Shown in pieces: positions 19,149 through 28,020 of a stretch of DNA of 64,000 nt. How positions within the stretch are numbered: position 1 is the stretch's first letter; each line of letters starts with the position of its first letter. Source of the DNA: an uncultured Caulobacter sp. (GTDB lineage: Bacteria > Pseudomonadota > Alphaproteobacteria > Caulobacterales > Caulobacteraceae); assembly GCF_947036865.1 (NCBI RefSeq), contig NZ_CAMQSF010000005.1, positions 1 to 64,000 of the forward strand, given 5' to 3'. Made by a program: the position numbers and the translations under genes. The notes below the pieces were generated by a model. The model ran no database searches. It saw only the letters and a list, made by a program, of their open reading frames with translations, and was not told the origin of the DNA.

Positions 19149-19161
19149 TGAACAGTGTTCA
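19149..19161. promoter_or_regulatory. Perfect 13-bp palindrome upstream of the monooxygenase
   Basis: TGAACAGTGTTCA is a perfect palindrome about a central G, 53 bases upstream of the monooxygenase start. TGAACA-N-TGTTCA-like half sites are common for TetR-family repressors of BVMO and lipid-oxidation genes. No TetR gene is adjacent, so any regulator would be encoded elsewhere. Confidence 0.5.
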
Positions 19162-19273
19162 GGAACAAACGACCGTTTTGACCGAACGTCAACCGCCATC
19201 ACGCCCCGCGCCGGGGAAGCCGTGCGCGGGTTTTGATTGCGTACGGAAGGGGCGGGGGCTTAAGCGGTGATCC

Positions 19274-20167
19274 ATGTCTCTGCGCGACTTCGGCCTTCTG
19301 GTCCTGATCTGCCTGGCCTGGGCCGGCAGCAACATCGTCTCCAAGCTGGTCGTGGCGCACTGGGGCGTGCCGCCGCTGTACTACGCGGCCGTGCGGTTCG
19401 CGCTGGTCGCGGTGCTGACCCTGCCGTGGCTGTTGCCCGCGCCCCGGCCGACCTGGCGGATGGTGCTGGTGGGCCTGCTGATGGGCGGCGGCAATTTCGC
19501 GTTGCTGTTCATGGGCTTCAAGACTGCCTCGCCCTCGGCCGCGGCGGTGGTGGTCCAGCTGGGCGTGCCGTTCACCACCGTGCTGTCGGTGCTGATGCTG
19601 GGCGAGCGCATCCGCTGGCGACGCGGCGTCGGCATCGCCCTAACCCTGCTGGGCGCCGTGGTCGTGATGTGGAGCCCGCACGGCTTTCAGCTGTCGCCGG
19701 GCCTCTGGCTGATCGTGGCGGCGGCCTTCACCGGCTCGCTCGGGGCGGTGATGATGAAGCAGATCGAGGGCGTCAAGCCGCTGCAGTTCCAGGCCTGGGT
19801 CGGCTTTTCGTCGTTCTGGCCACTGGCGGCGATGAGCGCGCTGATGGAGCCGGGGCAGGTCGCGGCCGGGCTTCACGCCGGCTGGCCGTTCGTCGGGGCG
19901 GTGGTGTTTTCGGCCCTGGTGGTTTCGGTCCTGGCGCACACGGCCTATTACGGACTGATCCAACGCTACGAGGCCAATCTGATCGCGCCGCTGACCCTGA
20001 TGACGCCGCTTCTGACCATCGCCATGGGCGTCGTCGTCACCCACGACCACTTCGACCTGCGGATGGGCGTCGGCGCGGCCCTGGCGCTGCTGGGCGTTCT
20101 GATCATCGCGCTGCGGCGGAATCAGGTCATGCCCTTGCTGATGTCGATCCGGAACCGCGCCCTATGA
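19274..20167 (+). CDS. EamA/DMT-family transporter
   Basis: A 297-residue inner-membrane protein with ten hydrophobic segments arranged as two EamA repeats of five. The LLVLICLAWAGSNIVSKLVV start and the ...LGERIRWRRGVGIALTLLGAVVV end of the first repeat are typical of drug/metabolite exporters. Substrate unknown. Its TGA overlaps the ATG of the amidase (ATGA). Confidence 0.9.
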   Translation: MSLRDFGLLVLICLAWAGSNIVSKLVVAHWGVPPLYYAAVRFALVAVLTLPWLLPAPRPTWRMVLVGLLMGGGNFALLFMGFKTASPSAAAVVVQLGVPFTTVLSVLMLGERIRWRRGVGIALTLLGAVVVMWSPHGFQLSPGLWLIVAAAFTGSLGAVMMKQIEGVKPLQFQAWVGFSSFWPLAAMSALMEPGQVAAGLHAGWPFVGAVVFSALVVSVLAHTAYYGLIQRYEANLIAPLTLMTPLLTIAMGVVVTHDHFDLRMGVGAALALLGVLIIALRRNQVMPLLMSIRNRAL

Positions 20168-20892
20168 GCCTGTCCATTCTCGAGGCCCCGTCGCCGAACT
20201 TCGACGCCCGCAAGGCCGTGCCCGACACGATCGTCCTGCACTATACGGGCATGGAAACCGGCGAGGCGGCGATCGAGCGCCTGCGCGATCCGGAGGCCAA
20301 GGTCTCGGCGCACTATTGCGTCGAGGAAGACGGCCGGATCTTCCGCCTGGTGCCCGAGGAGCGCCGCGCCTGGCACGCGGGCGCCGCCTTCTGGAAGGGC
20401 GTCAAGGACATCAACTCGACCTCGATCGGCATCGAGATCGTCAATCCGGGCCACGAGTTCGGCTATCGCCCGTTCCCGGACGCCCAGATCGCGGCGGTGA
20501 TCAACCTGCTGGCCGACGTGCGCTCGCGCTGGATGATCGCCGACAGCCGCATCCTCGGCCACTCGGATGTGGCGCCGGCCCGCAAGATCGATCCGGGCGA
20601 GCTCTTTCCCTGGAAGCGCTTGGCCGAGAGCGGCCATGGCCTGTGGATCGAGCCGCCGCCGTCGCCCGGCGCGCCGCTGGGCCAGGGCGAGGAGGGGACC
20701 GGCGTCTTCGCGCTGCAGGCCGGACTGACGCGCCTGGGCTTCGACTGCGCGCCGACGGGCCAGTACGACGAATGGACCACGACCGTCGTCTCGGCGTTCC
20801 AGCGTCACTGGCTGCAGAGCCGCTTCGACGGCATCGCCGACGGCGAGACGCGGGCGCGCCTCGTGGGCCTGCTGCGCGCGGCGGCCGACTGA
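20164..20892 (+). CDS. AmpD/AmiD-like N-acetylmuramoyl-L-alanine amidase
   Basis: A 242-residue amidase_2 (PGRP-fold) enzyme with zinc ligands visible as His in TIVLHYTGM (about residue 26), His in AWHAGAAFW region and ILGHSDVAPARKIDPGELF (His and Asp near residue 140). A C-terminal peptidoglycan-binding helix bundle (LTRLGFDCAPTGQYDEWTTTVVSAFQRHWLQ...) follows. It cleaves the muramic acid-peptide bond and probably recycles anhydromuropeptides. No signal peptide is seen, favouring a cytoplasmic AmpD-like role over AmiD. Coupled to the EamA gene upstream. Confidence 0.92.
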   Translation: MSLSILEAPSPNFDARKAVPDTIVLHYTGMETGEAAIERLRDPEAKVSAHYCVEEDGRIFRLVPEERRAWHAGAAFWKGVKDINSTSIGIEIVNPGHEFGYRPFPDAQIAAVINLLADVRSRWMIADSRILGHSDVAPARKIDPGELFPWKRLAESGHGLWIEPPPSPGAPLGQGEEGTGVFALQAGLTRLGFDCAPTGQYDEWTTTVVSAFQRHWLQSRFDGIADGETRARLVGLLRAAAD

Positions 20893-21494
20893 TGCACCCG
20901 GCCCCGGCCTTTCGCGTCGAGGACCGCGCGGTTCTGCTGGACTTCATCCAGGCCCATCCGTTCGTGACGATCGCCGCCGGCGTCGGCGGCCGCCCGCTGG
21001 TCGCCCAGGCGCCGGTCGTGATCCGCGACATATCCGGCGAGGTCGCCCTCGACTTCCACCTGTCGCGCGGCAACGCGCTGGCGCCGCATCTGGTGCAGGG
21101 CTTCCGGGCGGTGGCGCTGGCGAGCGGCCCGGACGCCTATGTCAGCCCCGACTGGTACGAGAGCGCCGACCAGGTCCCCACCTGGAACTACCAGTCCGTC
21201 GAGGCCGAGGGTTCGGTCGCGGTGCTGAGCGACGCCGAACTGGTCGCCTTGCTGGACGATCTCTCGGCCCAGGAGGAGGCGCGGCTGGCGCCCAAGCCGC
21301 CCTGGACGCGGGACAAGATGAGCCCGGGCAAGTTCGAGGCCATGCTCCGAGGCATCGTGGGCGGGCGGCTGTTCGTCGAGCGGTTGGAGGGCACGTTCAA
21401 GGTCTCGCAGAACAAGAGCGAGACGGATCGGCTTGGGGCGGCGAAGGGCCTGGGCGAGCATCCGATCGCGCGGTTGATGCGGGATCGCGCCTAG
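20892..21494 (+). CDS. PaiB-like FMN-binding protein
   Basis: A 200-residue protein of the FMN-binding split-barrel family often annotated as FMN-binding negative transcriptional regulator. It has DFIQAHPFVTIAAGVGGRPLVAQAPVVI, HLSRGNALAPHL and ASGPDAYVSPDWYE...VPTWNYQSVEAEG, the last two being signature stretches of PaiB. It has no recognisable DNA-binding domain, so the regulator label is by family name only. It begins within the amidase stop (TGATG) and ends four bases into the convergent vapC gene. Confidence 0.88.
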   Translation: MHPAPAFRVEDRAVLLDFIQAHPFVTIAAGVGGRPLVAQAPVVIRDISGEVALDFHLSRGNALAPHLVQGFRAVALASGPDAYVSPDWYESADQVPTWNYQSVEAEGSVAVLSDAELVALLDDLSAQEEARLAPKPPWTRDKMSPGKFEAMLRGIVGGRLFVERLEGTFKVSQNKSETDRLGAAKGLGEHPIARLMRDRA

Positions 21495-21877
21495 ACCCTG
21501 ACCACCGGGTCGCCATAGCGGGCCAACTGGCCATCCACGGTCAGCAATTGAGCGCCTTCCACGATCGCTTGCGCGAGCAACATCCGATCGAACGGATCCT
21601 TGTGAATCGGCGGCAGCTCGCCAGCCATCACCGCCTGTTCACCGTCGATAGGCAATTCGCGCCAAGCATTTTCTAGAAGACGTCGTCGCAATCGTCTCGG
21701 GTCGACCTGGAAATCTTCTCGGCCTTGGGCGCGTTTGATGCTGATCTCCCACAGACTGACGACACTAAACGCTGGCTGATTAGCGCCGGACTCTATCAAT
21801 TCGCGCGCCAGCGGCGAGAGCCTGTTCGGTTTCAGCGCCGTCCAGAGCAAAAGGTGCGTATCAGCGAGGAGGATCAA
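21491..21877 (-). CDS. vapC: VapC-family PIN-domain toxin
   Basis: A 128-residue PIN-domain ribonuclease. The four acidic residues of the active site are visible: Asp6 (LLADTH), Glu44 (SLWEIS), Asp94/Asp97 (HKDPFDRML) and Asp115 (TVDGQL). VapC toxins cut tRNA or rRNA and halt translation until bound by antitoxin. Its start overlaps the antitoxin stop by four bases, so the pair is coupled. It is convergent with the PaiB-like gene. All catalytic residues are present, so it is probably functional. Confidence 0.9.
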   Translation of the reverse strand: MILLADTHLLLWTALKPNRLSPLARELIESGANQPAFSVVSLWEISIKRAQGREDFQVDPRRLRRRLLENAWRELPIDGEQAVMAGELPPIHKDPFDRMLLAQAIVEGAQLLTVDGQLARYGDPVVRV

Positions 21878-22119
21878 TCCTTGCCCTCGAACATCTCGAG
21901 GATCTCGTCGGCGAACATCGTATCGAAGTCGTCCGGGACCTCGTACTCGCCCTCCATGAAGCCAATGCGTTGCGGCTTGCGTTCTGGCTCGGCTTCCAAC
22001 GGCACTACTTTGACCATGGGCTTGCCGGCCTTGGCTATGATGAAGCTCTCACCCTCCGCGGCCTGTTCGACCAGGCGCGAGAGGTGCGTCTTGGCTTGGT
22101 GGATATTGACGGTCCGCAT
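21874..22119 (-). CDS. Phd/YefM-type antitoxin
   Basis: An 81-residue antitoxin. The N-terminal part, MRTVNIHQAKTHLSRLVEQAAEGESFIIAKAGKPMVKVVPL, is the Phd/YefM fold that dimerises and binds operator DNA; the C-terminal part (VPDDFDTMFADEILEMFEGKD) is the acidic toxin-neutralising tail. It precedes vapC. Phd-type antitoxins with PIN toxins are a common mixed arrangement. An inverted repeat lies just upstream and is likely the autoregulatory operator. Confidence 0.92.
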   Translation of the reverse strand: MRTVNIHQAKTHLSRLVEQAAEGESFIIAKAGKPMVKVVPLEAEPERKPQRIGFMEGEYEVPDDFDTMFADEILEMFEGKD

Positions 22120-22132
22120 CGTCGGCTCCGTG

Positions 22133-22150
22133 AACTAAGTCCGATTAGTT
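22133..22150. promoter_or_regulatory. Candidate operator of the toxin-antitoxin pair
   Basis: AACTAA and TTAGTT form a perfect inverted repeat with a six-base spacer, starting 14 bases upstream of the antitoxin start. Phd-type antitoxins bind short palindromes in exactly this place. It is AT-rich against a very GC-rich background. Confidence 0.5.
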
Positions 22151-22207
22151 TAGTCCACTTGCATCCAATCGGCAATTGACCGTCCGTCGTCGCCCGGTCA
22201 AAGAGAA

Positions 22208-22595
22208 GCCGGACCAGACGGTCGGGCGGTCGCGAGCCTTCGGGTTCGAGGAAAGTCCGGGCTCCACGGTGACAAGGCGGTGGGTAACGCCCACCGGGAG
22301 CGATCCCAGGGATAGCGCCACAGAAAGCAAACCGCCTCCCGTTCGCGGGCGGTAAGGGTGAAAGGGTGGGGTAAGAGCCCACCGCGGACCTGGCGACAGG
22401 GACGGCATGGCAAGCCCCGCCTGGAGCAAGACCGAATAGGGATCCCGCGTCGGCCTCGCGTCGACTAGGCCGTCACTGGCTAAGAGGATCCGGGTAGGTC
22501 GCGAGAGCCGTCCAGCAATGGCCGGCCTAGAGGAATGATCGTCGCCGTCTCGCGAGAGGCGGAACAGAACCCGGCTTACAGACCGTCTGGTCCCA
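22208..22595 (+). ncRNA. rnpB: RNase P RNA (bacterial class A)
   Basis: The catalytic RNA of RNase P, which trims tRNA 5' leaders. Helix P1 is formed by GGACCAGACGGTC at 22211-22223 and GACCGTCTGGTCC at 22581-22593. The conserved core is visible: GAGGAAAGTCCGGGCTCC near 22248-22266 and, at the 3' side, an ACAGAACCCGGCTTACAG-type stretch near 22563-22581. Length, about 385 nucleotides, fits the alphaproteobacterial form. TTGACC at 22176 is a plausible -35; the -10 is weak. Apparent protein frames on the opposite strand here are chance. Confidence 0.95.
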
Positions 22596-22706
22596 TCCTC
22601 CCCCGAGCGGGGGAGGCGGGACGAAGCGCCTTAGGGGGAAGTCGCGCCAAGCCGGCCGCTTCCCTCTCGGTCGGCTGCGCCCGCGCCTCTCCCACGGGAA
22701 GAGGAT
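22596..22706. repeat. Paired-hairpin intergenic repeat (rnpB 3' side)
   Basis: CCTCCCCC-GAGC-GGGGGAGG at about 22597-22616 opens the element and CCTCTCCC...GGGAAGAGG near 22686-22703 closes it, the same design as the unit at 39466-39580. It begins one base after the P1 helix of rnpB and its first hairpin may serve as the rnpB terminator, though no T-tract follows. The stretch from 22707 to 22936, ahead of mraZ, has no gene; I expect the mraZ promoter there but see no clear box. Confidence 0.65.
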
Positions 22707-22936
22707 CTTCACTCTCGATCGGAAGGGCCGCCCCCTCCCACGAGGCCGCCTCTATAGTTCCGTGTATGTTCTGTGGATTACTTGCCACGCCCAGTGGAGA
22801 TGCCGCCGACACCTTTGAAAACGCGATGAAATGGCCTTTGGTGTCATTGTCTCCCAGTTCATCCCATGTTAACCCAATTCGCGTCGGGGCGAGGTGCGGG
22901 CTCGCCGGCCGGCTTGGGTTGGCGGGGTTCGGCTTC

Positions 22937-23404
22937 GTGTTTCTGTCGACGTTCGAGAAACAGCTCGACAGCAAGCGGCGCATCGTTGTGCCGCAGGAAT
23001 TCCGCGCGACCGTTTCCGGCCCGTTCGACGGGATCTTCTGCTTCCCCTCCATCGAGGCCGACTGCCTGGAGGCTGGCGGAAAAGCGTTGTTCGACCGTTA
23101 CCTGGCCGTGATCGAGGAGATGCCGTTCGGCGATCCGACGCGGACGGCGCTGGAGACCAGCGTGCTGGGCGGCATGGCCCGGCTGTCGTTTGATACAGCT
23201 GGTCGCATTACCCTGCCCGACCACCTGTGCGACATGTGCGGTCTCACGGATTGGGTGGCCGTCGTCGGTATGGGTGAGCGTTTCCAGATATGGTCCCGCG
23301 AGGCCTTCCAGGCCCACCGCGCGGCGCAGCGCGATCTGGCGCGCGAAGGCCTGGCGGCGCTGCGGGCGCAGCAGCGCGTCGCCAAGTTCGGGAGCGTCTC
23401 TTGA
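22937..23404 (+). CDS. mraZ: Transcriptional regulator MraZ
   Basis: MraZ is the conserved first gene of the dcw cluster; it is an AbrB-like DNA-binding protein that can repress the cluster. The 155-residue product has two SpoVT/AbrB-like repeats: [23 protein letters not shown] and [39 protein letters not shown], each with the DxxGR/K...P motif. The start is a GTG at 22937 ([10 protein letters not shown] follows); longer frames upstream are non-coding. Its stop overlaps the TTG start of rsmH. Confidence 0.95.
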   Translation: MFLSTFEKQLDSKRRIVVPQEFRATVSGPFDGIFCFPSIEADCLEAGGKALFDRYLAVIEEMPFGDPTRTALETSVLGGMARLSFDTAGRITLPDHLCDMCGLTDWVAVVGMGERFQIWSREAFQAHRAAQRDLAREGLAALRAQQRVAKFGSVS

Positions 23405-24336
23405 GCGCCGCGCCGCACGTCTCGGTGCTGCTCGACGAGGTCGTCGAGGCCCTTGGCGCGGGGCCTGGCGAGACGGTCGTCGACGGCACCTTCGGGGCGG
23501 GGGGGTACACCCGCGCAGTGCTGGCCGCGGGCGCTAAGGTGGTGGCCTTCGACCGCGACCCCACCGTCAAGCGTTTCGCCGAGGACCTGCCGGCCGACCG
23601 CTTCCGCCTGGTGCAAGCCCGGTTCTCCGAAATGCTCGACGAGCTGGGACCCGAAAGCGTCGACGGGGTGATGCTGGACCTCGGCGTTTCGTCGATGCAG
23701 TTGGATCAGGCCGAGCGCGGCTTCTCGTTCATGCGCGACGGGCCGCTGGACATGCGGATGGGGGATGCGGGTCCGACCGCCGCCGACCTCGTCAACACGC
23801 TGGACCAGGCCGAGCTGGCGCGGATCCTCTATGTTTACGGCGAGGAGCACGCCTCGCGTCGCATCGCCAGCTTCATCGTCCGCCGCCGCGAGGAGCGGCC
23901 GTTCGCCACGACGCTGGACCTCGCCGAAGTGATCGAGAAGGCCGTCGGCGGGCGCAAGGGCGCCAAGGTCCATCCGGCGACCCGCTCGTTCCAGGGGCTG
24001 CGGATCGCGGTCAATGACGAGCTCGCGGAACTCGAGGCGGGCCTCGTGGCGGCCGAACGGGTGTTGAAGCCGGGCGGGCGCCTGGTGGTCGTCACCTTCC
24101 ATTCGCTGGAGGACCGGATCGTCAAGGCGTTCCTGACCGAGCGGGCCGGCAGGACGCCCGGCGGCTCGCGCCACGCCCCGCCGGTGGCGGCGGGCGCCGC
24201 GCCCAGCTTCCAGCTGATCTCGAACAAGGCGATCGCGCCGGGCGAGGCGGAGCTGGCCGTCAATCCCCGCGCGCGCTCGTCGAAGCTGCGCGCCGCCGTC
24301 CGCACCGCCGCCCCCGTCTGGGAGGCCGCCGCGTGA
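23401..24336 (+). CDS. rsmH: 16S rRNA m4C1402 methyltransferase
   Basis: RsmH (MraW) methylates N4 of C1402 in 16S rRNA. The 311-residue protein starts with [36 protein letters not shown], containing the SAM motif GTFGAGGY, then [28 protein letters not shown], the diagnostic RsmH segment, and ends with [13 protein letters not shown] and SKLRAAVRT. The start is TTG at 23401, overlapping the mraZ TGA. A longer frame from 23290 runs inside mraZ and is rejected. Confidence 0.96.
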   Translation: MSAAPHVSVLLDEVVEALGAGPGETVVDGTFGAGGYTRAVLAAGAKVVAFDRDPTVKRFAEDLPADRFRLVQARFSEMLDELGPESVDGVMLDLGVSSMQLDQAERGFSFMRDGPLDMRMGDAGPTAADLVNTLDQAELARILYVYGEEHASRRIASFIVRRREERPFATTLDLAEVIEKAVGGRKGAKVHPATRSFQGLRIAVNDELAELEAGLVAAERVLKPGGRLVVVTFHSLEDRIVKAFLTERAGRTPGGSRHAPPVAAGAAPSFQLISNKAIAPGEAELAVNPRARSSKLRAAVRTAAPVWEAAA

Positions 24337-24797
24337 CCGCCGTCGGCCTGTTCAACCGCCGCGTCCGCGGCTTCCGCGTCGTCGAGGTCGCGGGGCTGGG
24401 CATCCTGCTGACCCTGGTGACCGGCGTCTACCTGGCCAAGACCTTCGCCGGTCGCGAGCGCCAGGAGATCAGTCATATCGAGCAGGAGATCGCCGACGAG
24501 GGCGTGCGCAAGCGCCTGCTCGAGGCCGAGGTGGCCCACCTGGAACAGCCTCGCCGCATCGAGGCGCTGGCGCGGATGATGAACCTCAAGCCGATCGCGC
24601 CGGATCACGAGATCACCGAGGACGCCCTGATCGACGTCGCCCGCCGCCGCGAATTGCCCCGCGCGCCGGTCGCCGCCGCCCCGGTCTCGCCCGAGGCGGC
24701 CTTGGCCGCCGACGCTCCCGAGGCCGTGCCCGAGGACGCGGCGATCCCGCCGCCGCCGCCTCCGCCGCCGCCGCAAGCTCCGCAGGCGCCGCGATGA
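24333..24797 (+). CDS. ftsL: Cell division protein FtsL
   Basis: FtsL is a bitopic divisome protein that with FtsB/FtsQ signals to the septal synthase FtsW-FtsI. The 154-residue protein has a short cytoplasmic N-terminus, one membrane span ([17 protein letters not shown], about residues 20-37), a leucine-zipper-like periplasmic helix ([36 protein letters not shown]) and a long low-complexity tail ending in a run of about nine prolines followed by QAPQAPR. The GTG start overlaps the rsmH TGA, and its TGA overlaps the ftsI ATG. Confidence 0.9.
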   Translation: MTAVGLFNRRVRGFRVVEVAGLGILLTLVTGVYLAKTFAGRERQEISHIEQEIADEGVRKRLLEAEVAHLEQPRRIEALARMMNLKPIAPDHEITEDALIDVARRRELPRAPVAAAPVSPEAALAADAPEAVPEDAAIPPPPPPPPPQAPQAPR

Positions 24798-26563
24798 GCC
24801 TCTCCAACCTTGGTCCCGGCGGCTTCCAGCCCGCGATCTGGCGGTGGATCATCGAGCGCGTCTGGCGGCTGGAGCACGCCTTCGAGCGCTCGCGCGCCGC
24901 CGCCAGGCCCGAGGACGACACCCGCATCCGCATCTTCCTGGTGATGGGCTTCTTCTCGCTGTGCTTCGTCGGCGTCGCGCTGGGCGCCGGCTGGGCGGCC
25001 CTGTTCTCCGACGCCGGCAAGGGCGGCGGCTATGCGCAAGGCGCGGACGGCGCGCGGGGCGACGTGATCGACCGGAACGGCAAGCTGCTGGCCGTCGACC
25101 TGGCCCACTACGCGCTCTATGTCGATCCCAAGGAAATCTGGGACTTGAAGGAGACGCGCCGCGCCCTGGGCAAGGCGCTGCCGCAGGTCCCGGCCAAGCG
25201 CTTGGACAAGGCGATCTTCGGCGAACACCGGGCCTTCGTGCTGGGCGGCCTGACGCCCGACGAGAAGGACGCCATCTTCAACCTGGGCCTGCCGGGCATC
25301 TCGTTCGAGGAGCAGGAGCGGCGGATGTACCCGCTGGGGCCGACCGCCGCCCACCTGATCGGCTTCGTCGACAGCGGCGGCAAGGGTCTGGCCGGCGCCG
25401 AGCGCGCGCTGGACGATCCGATCCGTAAGGCCGCCGGCGGCGAGGGCGGTCCGACCCAGCTGTCCATCGACGTCCGCGTGCAGGCCGCGCTGGAGGACGA
25501 GTTGCGGCAGGCCTGCGAGGAGTTCACGCCCAAGGGCGGCGTGGGCGTGGTCACCAATGTCCACACCGGCGAGATCCTGGGCCTGGCCAGCTGGCCGGAC
25601 TACGACGCCAACAAGGCCGGCGAGGCCACCGACGACCAGCGCCTGAACCGCGCCGCCGCCGCGGTGTACGAGATGGGCTCGACGTTCAAGAGCTTCACGG
25701 TCGCGATCGGTCTGGACACGGGCGTCGCCACCCCCGCCTCGACCTTCGACGCACGACAGCCGTTCAAGCTGGGCTATCGCACCATCACCGACTTCCACGC
25801 GGCCAAGGCCATCCTGACCCTGGTCGAGGTGTTCAAGCACTCGTCCAACATCGGCACCGCCATGCTGGCCGAGAAGATCGGCGGCGATCGCCTGTCCCAC
25901 TACTTCACCGCCCTGGGCCTGACCAAGCCGGCCAAGGTCGAGTTGCTGGAGTCGGCGCGGCCCCTGACCCCGCGCAAGTGGGACCAGGACGCGGTGGCCT
26001 CGACCTCGTTCGGCCACGGCATGAACGTCAGCCCCCTGGCCCTGGCCCAGGCGATGGGCGCGCTGCTGAACGGCGGCGAGCTGCTGCCGCTGACCATCAA
26101 GAAGATGCCGCCGGGCGTGCGCCCCGAAGGCAAGCGGGTGCTGTCGGAAAGCACCTCGGCCGAGATGCTGAAGATCATGCGCGCCAACGTCATTCCGGGC
26201 GAGGGCGGCAGCGGCGGGAGGGCCGACGTGCCAGGGCTGTCGGTCGGCGGCAAGACCGGCACCGGCGAGAAGTACGACCCGGCGATCCGGGGCTACAACC
26301 ACCAGCGCCAGGTCTCCTCGTTCGCCTCGACCTTCCCGACCGACGGCGGACCGGAGGCGGATCGCTATTTCGTGCTGATCCTGCTGGACGAGCCGCACGG
26401 GACGGCCAAGACCTCCGGCTTCTCGACGGGCGGCTTCGTGGCCGCGCCGGCGGCGGGCCGGGTGATCGAACGCATCGCGCCGTTCCTGGGCGTGCGGCGC
26501 AAGACCGAACTGGTGACCCTCGCCAGTTCGCCCAAGAAGACCGGAGCGGAGGCGGGACTGTGA
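24794..26563 (+). CDS. ftsI: Septal peptidoglycan transpeptidase FtsI (PBP3)
   Basis: FtsI is the class B penicillin-binding protein that cross-links septal peptidoglycan. The 589-residue protein has one N-terminal membrane span (FFSLCFVGVALGAGWAALF, about 52-72), the pedestal domain with RGDVIDRNGKLLAVD, and the transpeptidase domain with the serine motif GSTFKS (YEMGSTFKSFTVAIG), SSN (FKHSSNIG) and KTGTG (VGGKTGTGEKYDP). All three catalytic motifs are intact. It is overlapped at both ends by neighbours (ATGA with ftsL, GTGA with murE). Confidence 0.97.
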   Translation: MSLSNLGPGGFQPAIWRWIIERVWRLEHAFERSRAAARPEDDTRIRIFLVMGFFSLCFVGVALGAGWAALFSDAGKGGGYAQGADGARGDVIDRNGKLLAVDLAHYALYVDPKEIWDLKETRRALGKALPQVPAKRLDKAIFGEHRAFVLGGLTPDEKDAIFNLGLPGISFEEQERRMYPLGPTAAHLIGFVDSGGKGLAGAERALDDPIRKAAGGEGGPTQLSIDVRVQAALEDELRQACEEFTPKGGVGVVTNVHTGEILGLASWPDYDANKAGEATDDQRLNRAAAAVYEMGSTFKSFTVAIGLDTGVATPASTFDARQPFKLGYRTITDFHAAKAILTLVEVFKHSSNIGTAMLAEKIGGDRLSHYFTALGLTKPAKVELLESARPLTPRKWDQDAVASTSFGHGMNVSPLALAQAMGALLNGGELLPLTIKKMPPGVRPEGKRVLSESTSAEMLKIMRANVIPGEGGSGGRADVPGLSVGGKTGTGEKYDPAIRGYNHQRQVSSFASTFPTDGGPEADRYFVLILLDEPHGTAKTSGFSTGGFVAAPAAGRVIERIAPFLGVRRKTELVTLASSPKKTGAEAGL

Positions 26564-28020
26564 CGAGGCGGCTGTCGGAACTGTTCAATCGCCCCTTCGC
26601 CGAGGATCCGGTGATCGCCGGAGTCACGGCCGACAGCCGCAAGGTCACGGCCGGCTGGCTGTTCGCCGCCTTGCCGGGGACCAAGGTCGACGGTCGCGAC
26701 TTCGCCGCCGGCGCGGTCGCCCAAGGCGCGGCCGCCATCCTGGCGCCCGAGGGCGGCCTGGAAGGTCTGGGTGTGCCGGTGGTGCGCTCCGAGGACGCCC
26801 GCCGCGCCTACGCCCTGGCCTCCGCCGCGTTCTGGGGCAAGCAGCCCTCGATGTGCGTGGCCGTCACCGGCACCAACGGCAAGACCTCGGTGGCCGGCTT
26901 CTGTCGCCAGATCTTCGCGCGCCTCGGCCACAAGGCCGCCAGCATGGGCACCCTGGGCGTCGTGGTGAGCGAGGCGGGCCAGCCGGACCAGCAACTGACC
27001 CCGCCGGGCCTGACCACGCCGGACGCCGGCGACGTGGCCGAGATGATCGCCCGCCTGGCCGACATGGGCGTGACCCATCTGGCGCTGGAGGCCAGCTCGC
27101 ACGGCGTGGACCAGCGCCGGGTGGATGGGGTCAAGCTGCGCGCGGCGGGCTTCACCAACTTCACCCAGGACCACCTCGACTATCACGGCTCGATGGAGGC
27201 TTATCGCGCGGCCAAGCTGCGCCTGTTCGACACCCTGACGCCGCCGGGCGCGACGGCCGTGCTGAACGCCGACAGCGACGCGTTCCCGACCTTCGCCGCC
27301 GCGGCGGTGACCTCGGGTCAGAGCGTGTTCTCGGTCGGCGAGGACGGCCAGGGCCTGCGGCTGATCTCGCGCGCGCCGACCCCGGCCGGCCAGGACCTGG
27401 TCGTCGAGGCCGATGGCGCTGTTCACCGGATCAAGCTGCCGCTGGCCGGCGCCTTCCAGGCCTCGAACGTGCTGGTCGCCGCGGGCCTGTGCATCGCGGC
27501 CGGCGAGGAGGCCGCTCGGGTGCTGAAGGCGCTGGAGAGCCTGGAAGGGGCGGCCGGACGTCTTCAACGTGTTGGCCGTGGGCCGCGCGGGGGCGAGGCC
27601 TATGTCGACTACGCGCACACGCCCGACGGCCTGCAGACGGTGCTGGAAGCGCTGCGGCCGCACACCGCCGGCAAGCTGATCGCCGTATTCGGCGCCGGCG
27701 GCGACCGCGACCGGGGCAAGCGACCGCTGATGGGGGCCATCGCCGCGCGCCTGGCCGATATCGCCATCGTCACCGATGACAATCCGCGCTCGGAGGATCC
27801 CGCCGCGATCCGCGCCGCCATTCTCGAAGCCGCGCCGGGCGCGCGCGAGATCGGCGACCGCCGCGCCGCGATCCGGGCCGCCGTCGACCTCATGGTCGAG
27901 GGCGACGTGCTGGTCATCGCCGGCAAGGGCCACGAGCAGGGCCAGATCGTCGCCGGCGTCGTCCACCCGTTTGACGACGTGGCCGAGACGCTGCGAGCGC
28001 TGGAGGGCGTCGATGCCTGA
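26560..28020 (+). CDS. murE: UDP-MurNAc-tripeptide ligase MurE (meso-DAP type)
   Basis: MurE adds meso-diaminopimelate to UDP-MurNAc-Ala-Glu. The 486-residue protein has the N-terminal substrate domain (ADSRKVTAGWLFAALPG), the ATP-binding GTNGKTSVAGF near residue 108, the central HxxxDYHGSMEAYRAAK carbamyl-Lys region, and DDNPRSEDP near residue 405, the DNPR motif specific for diaminopimelate addition. GTG start at 26560 overlaps the ftsI TGA. Overlaps murF by eight bases. Confidence 0.97.
   Translation: MTRRLSELFNRPFAEDPVIAGVTADSRKVTAGWLFAALPGTKVDGRDFAAGAVAQGAAAILAPEGGLEGLGVPVVRSEDARRAYALASAAFWGKQPSMCVAVTGTNGKTSVAGFCRQIFARLGHKAASMGTLGVVVSEAGQPDQQLTPPGLTTPDAGDVAEMIARLADMGVTHLALEASSHGVDQRRVDGVKLRAAGFTNFTQDHLDYHGSMEAYRAAKLRLFDTLTPPGATAVLNADSDAFPTFAAAAVTSGQSVFSVGEDGQGLRLISRAPTPAGQDLVVEADGAVHRIKLPLAGAFQASNVLVAAGLCIAAGEEAARVLKALESLEGAAGRLQRVGRGPRGGEAYVDYAHTPDGLQTVLEALRPHTAGKLIAVFGAGGDRDRGKRPLMGAIAARLADIAIVTDDNPRSEDPAAIRAAILEAAPGAREIGDRRAAIRAAVDLMVEGDVLVIAGKGHEQGQIVAGVVHPFDDVAETLRALEGVDA

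Noticed and set aside
22145-22712. Several minus-strand protein frames over 22145-22712
   Set aside because: They run antisense through the RNase P RNA and its adjacent repeat; composition and lack of homology-like sequence mark them as chance frames.
22860-22936. MraZ-box-like G-rich repeats ahead of mraZ
   Set aside because: TGGGT and GGGGT occur close together, but spacing and sequence do not match the regular MraZ repeats, and G-rich words are common in this genome.
24605-26398. A 597-residue minus-strand frame under ftsL-ftsI
   Set aside because: Antisense shadow of ftsL and ftsI, with no fold-like pattern.
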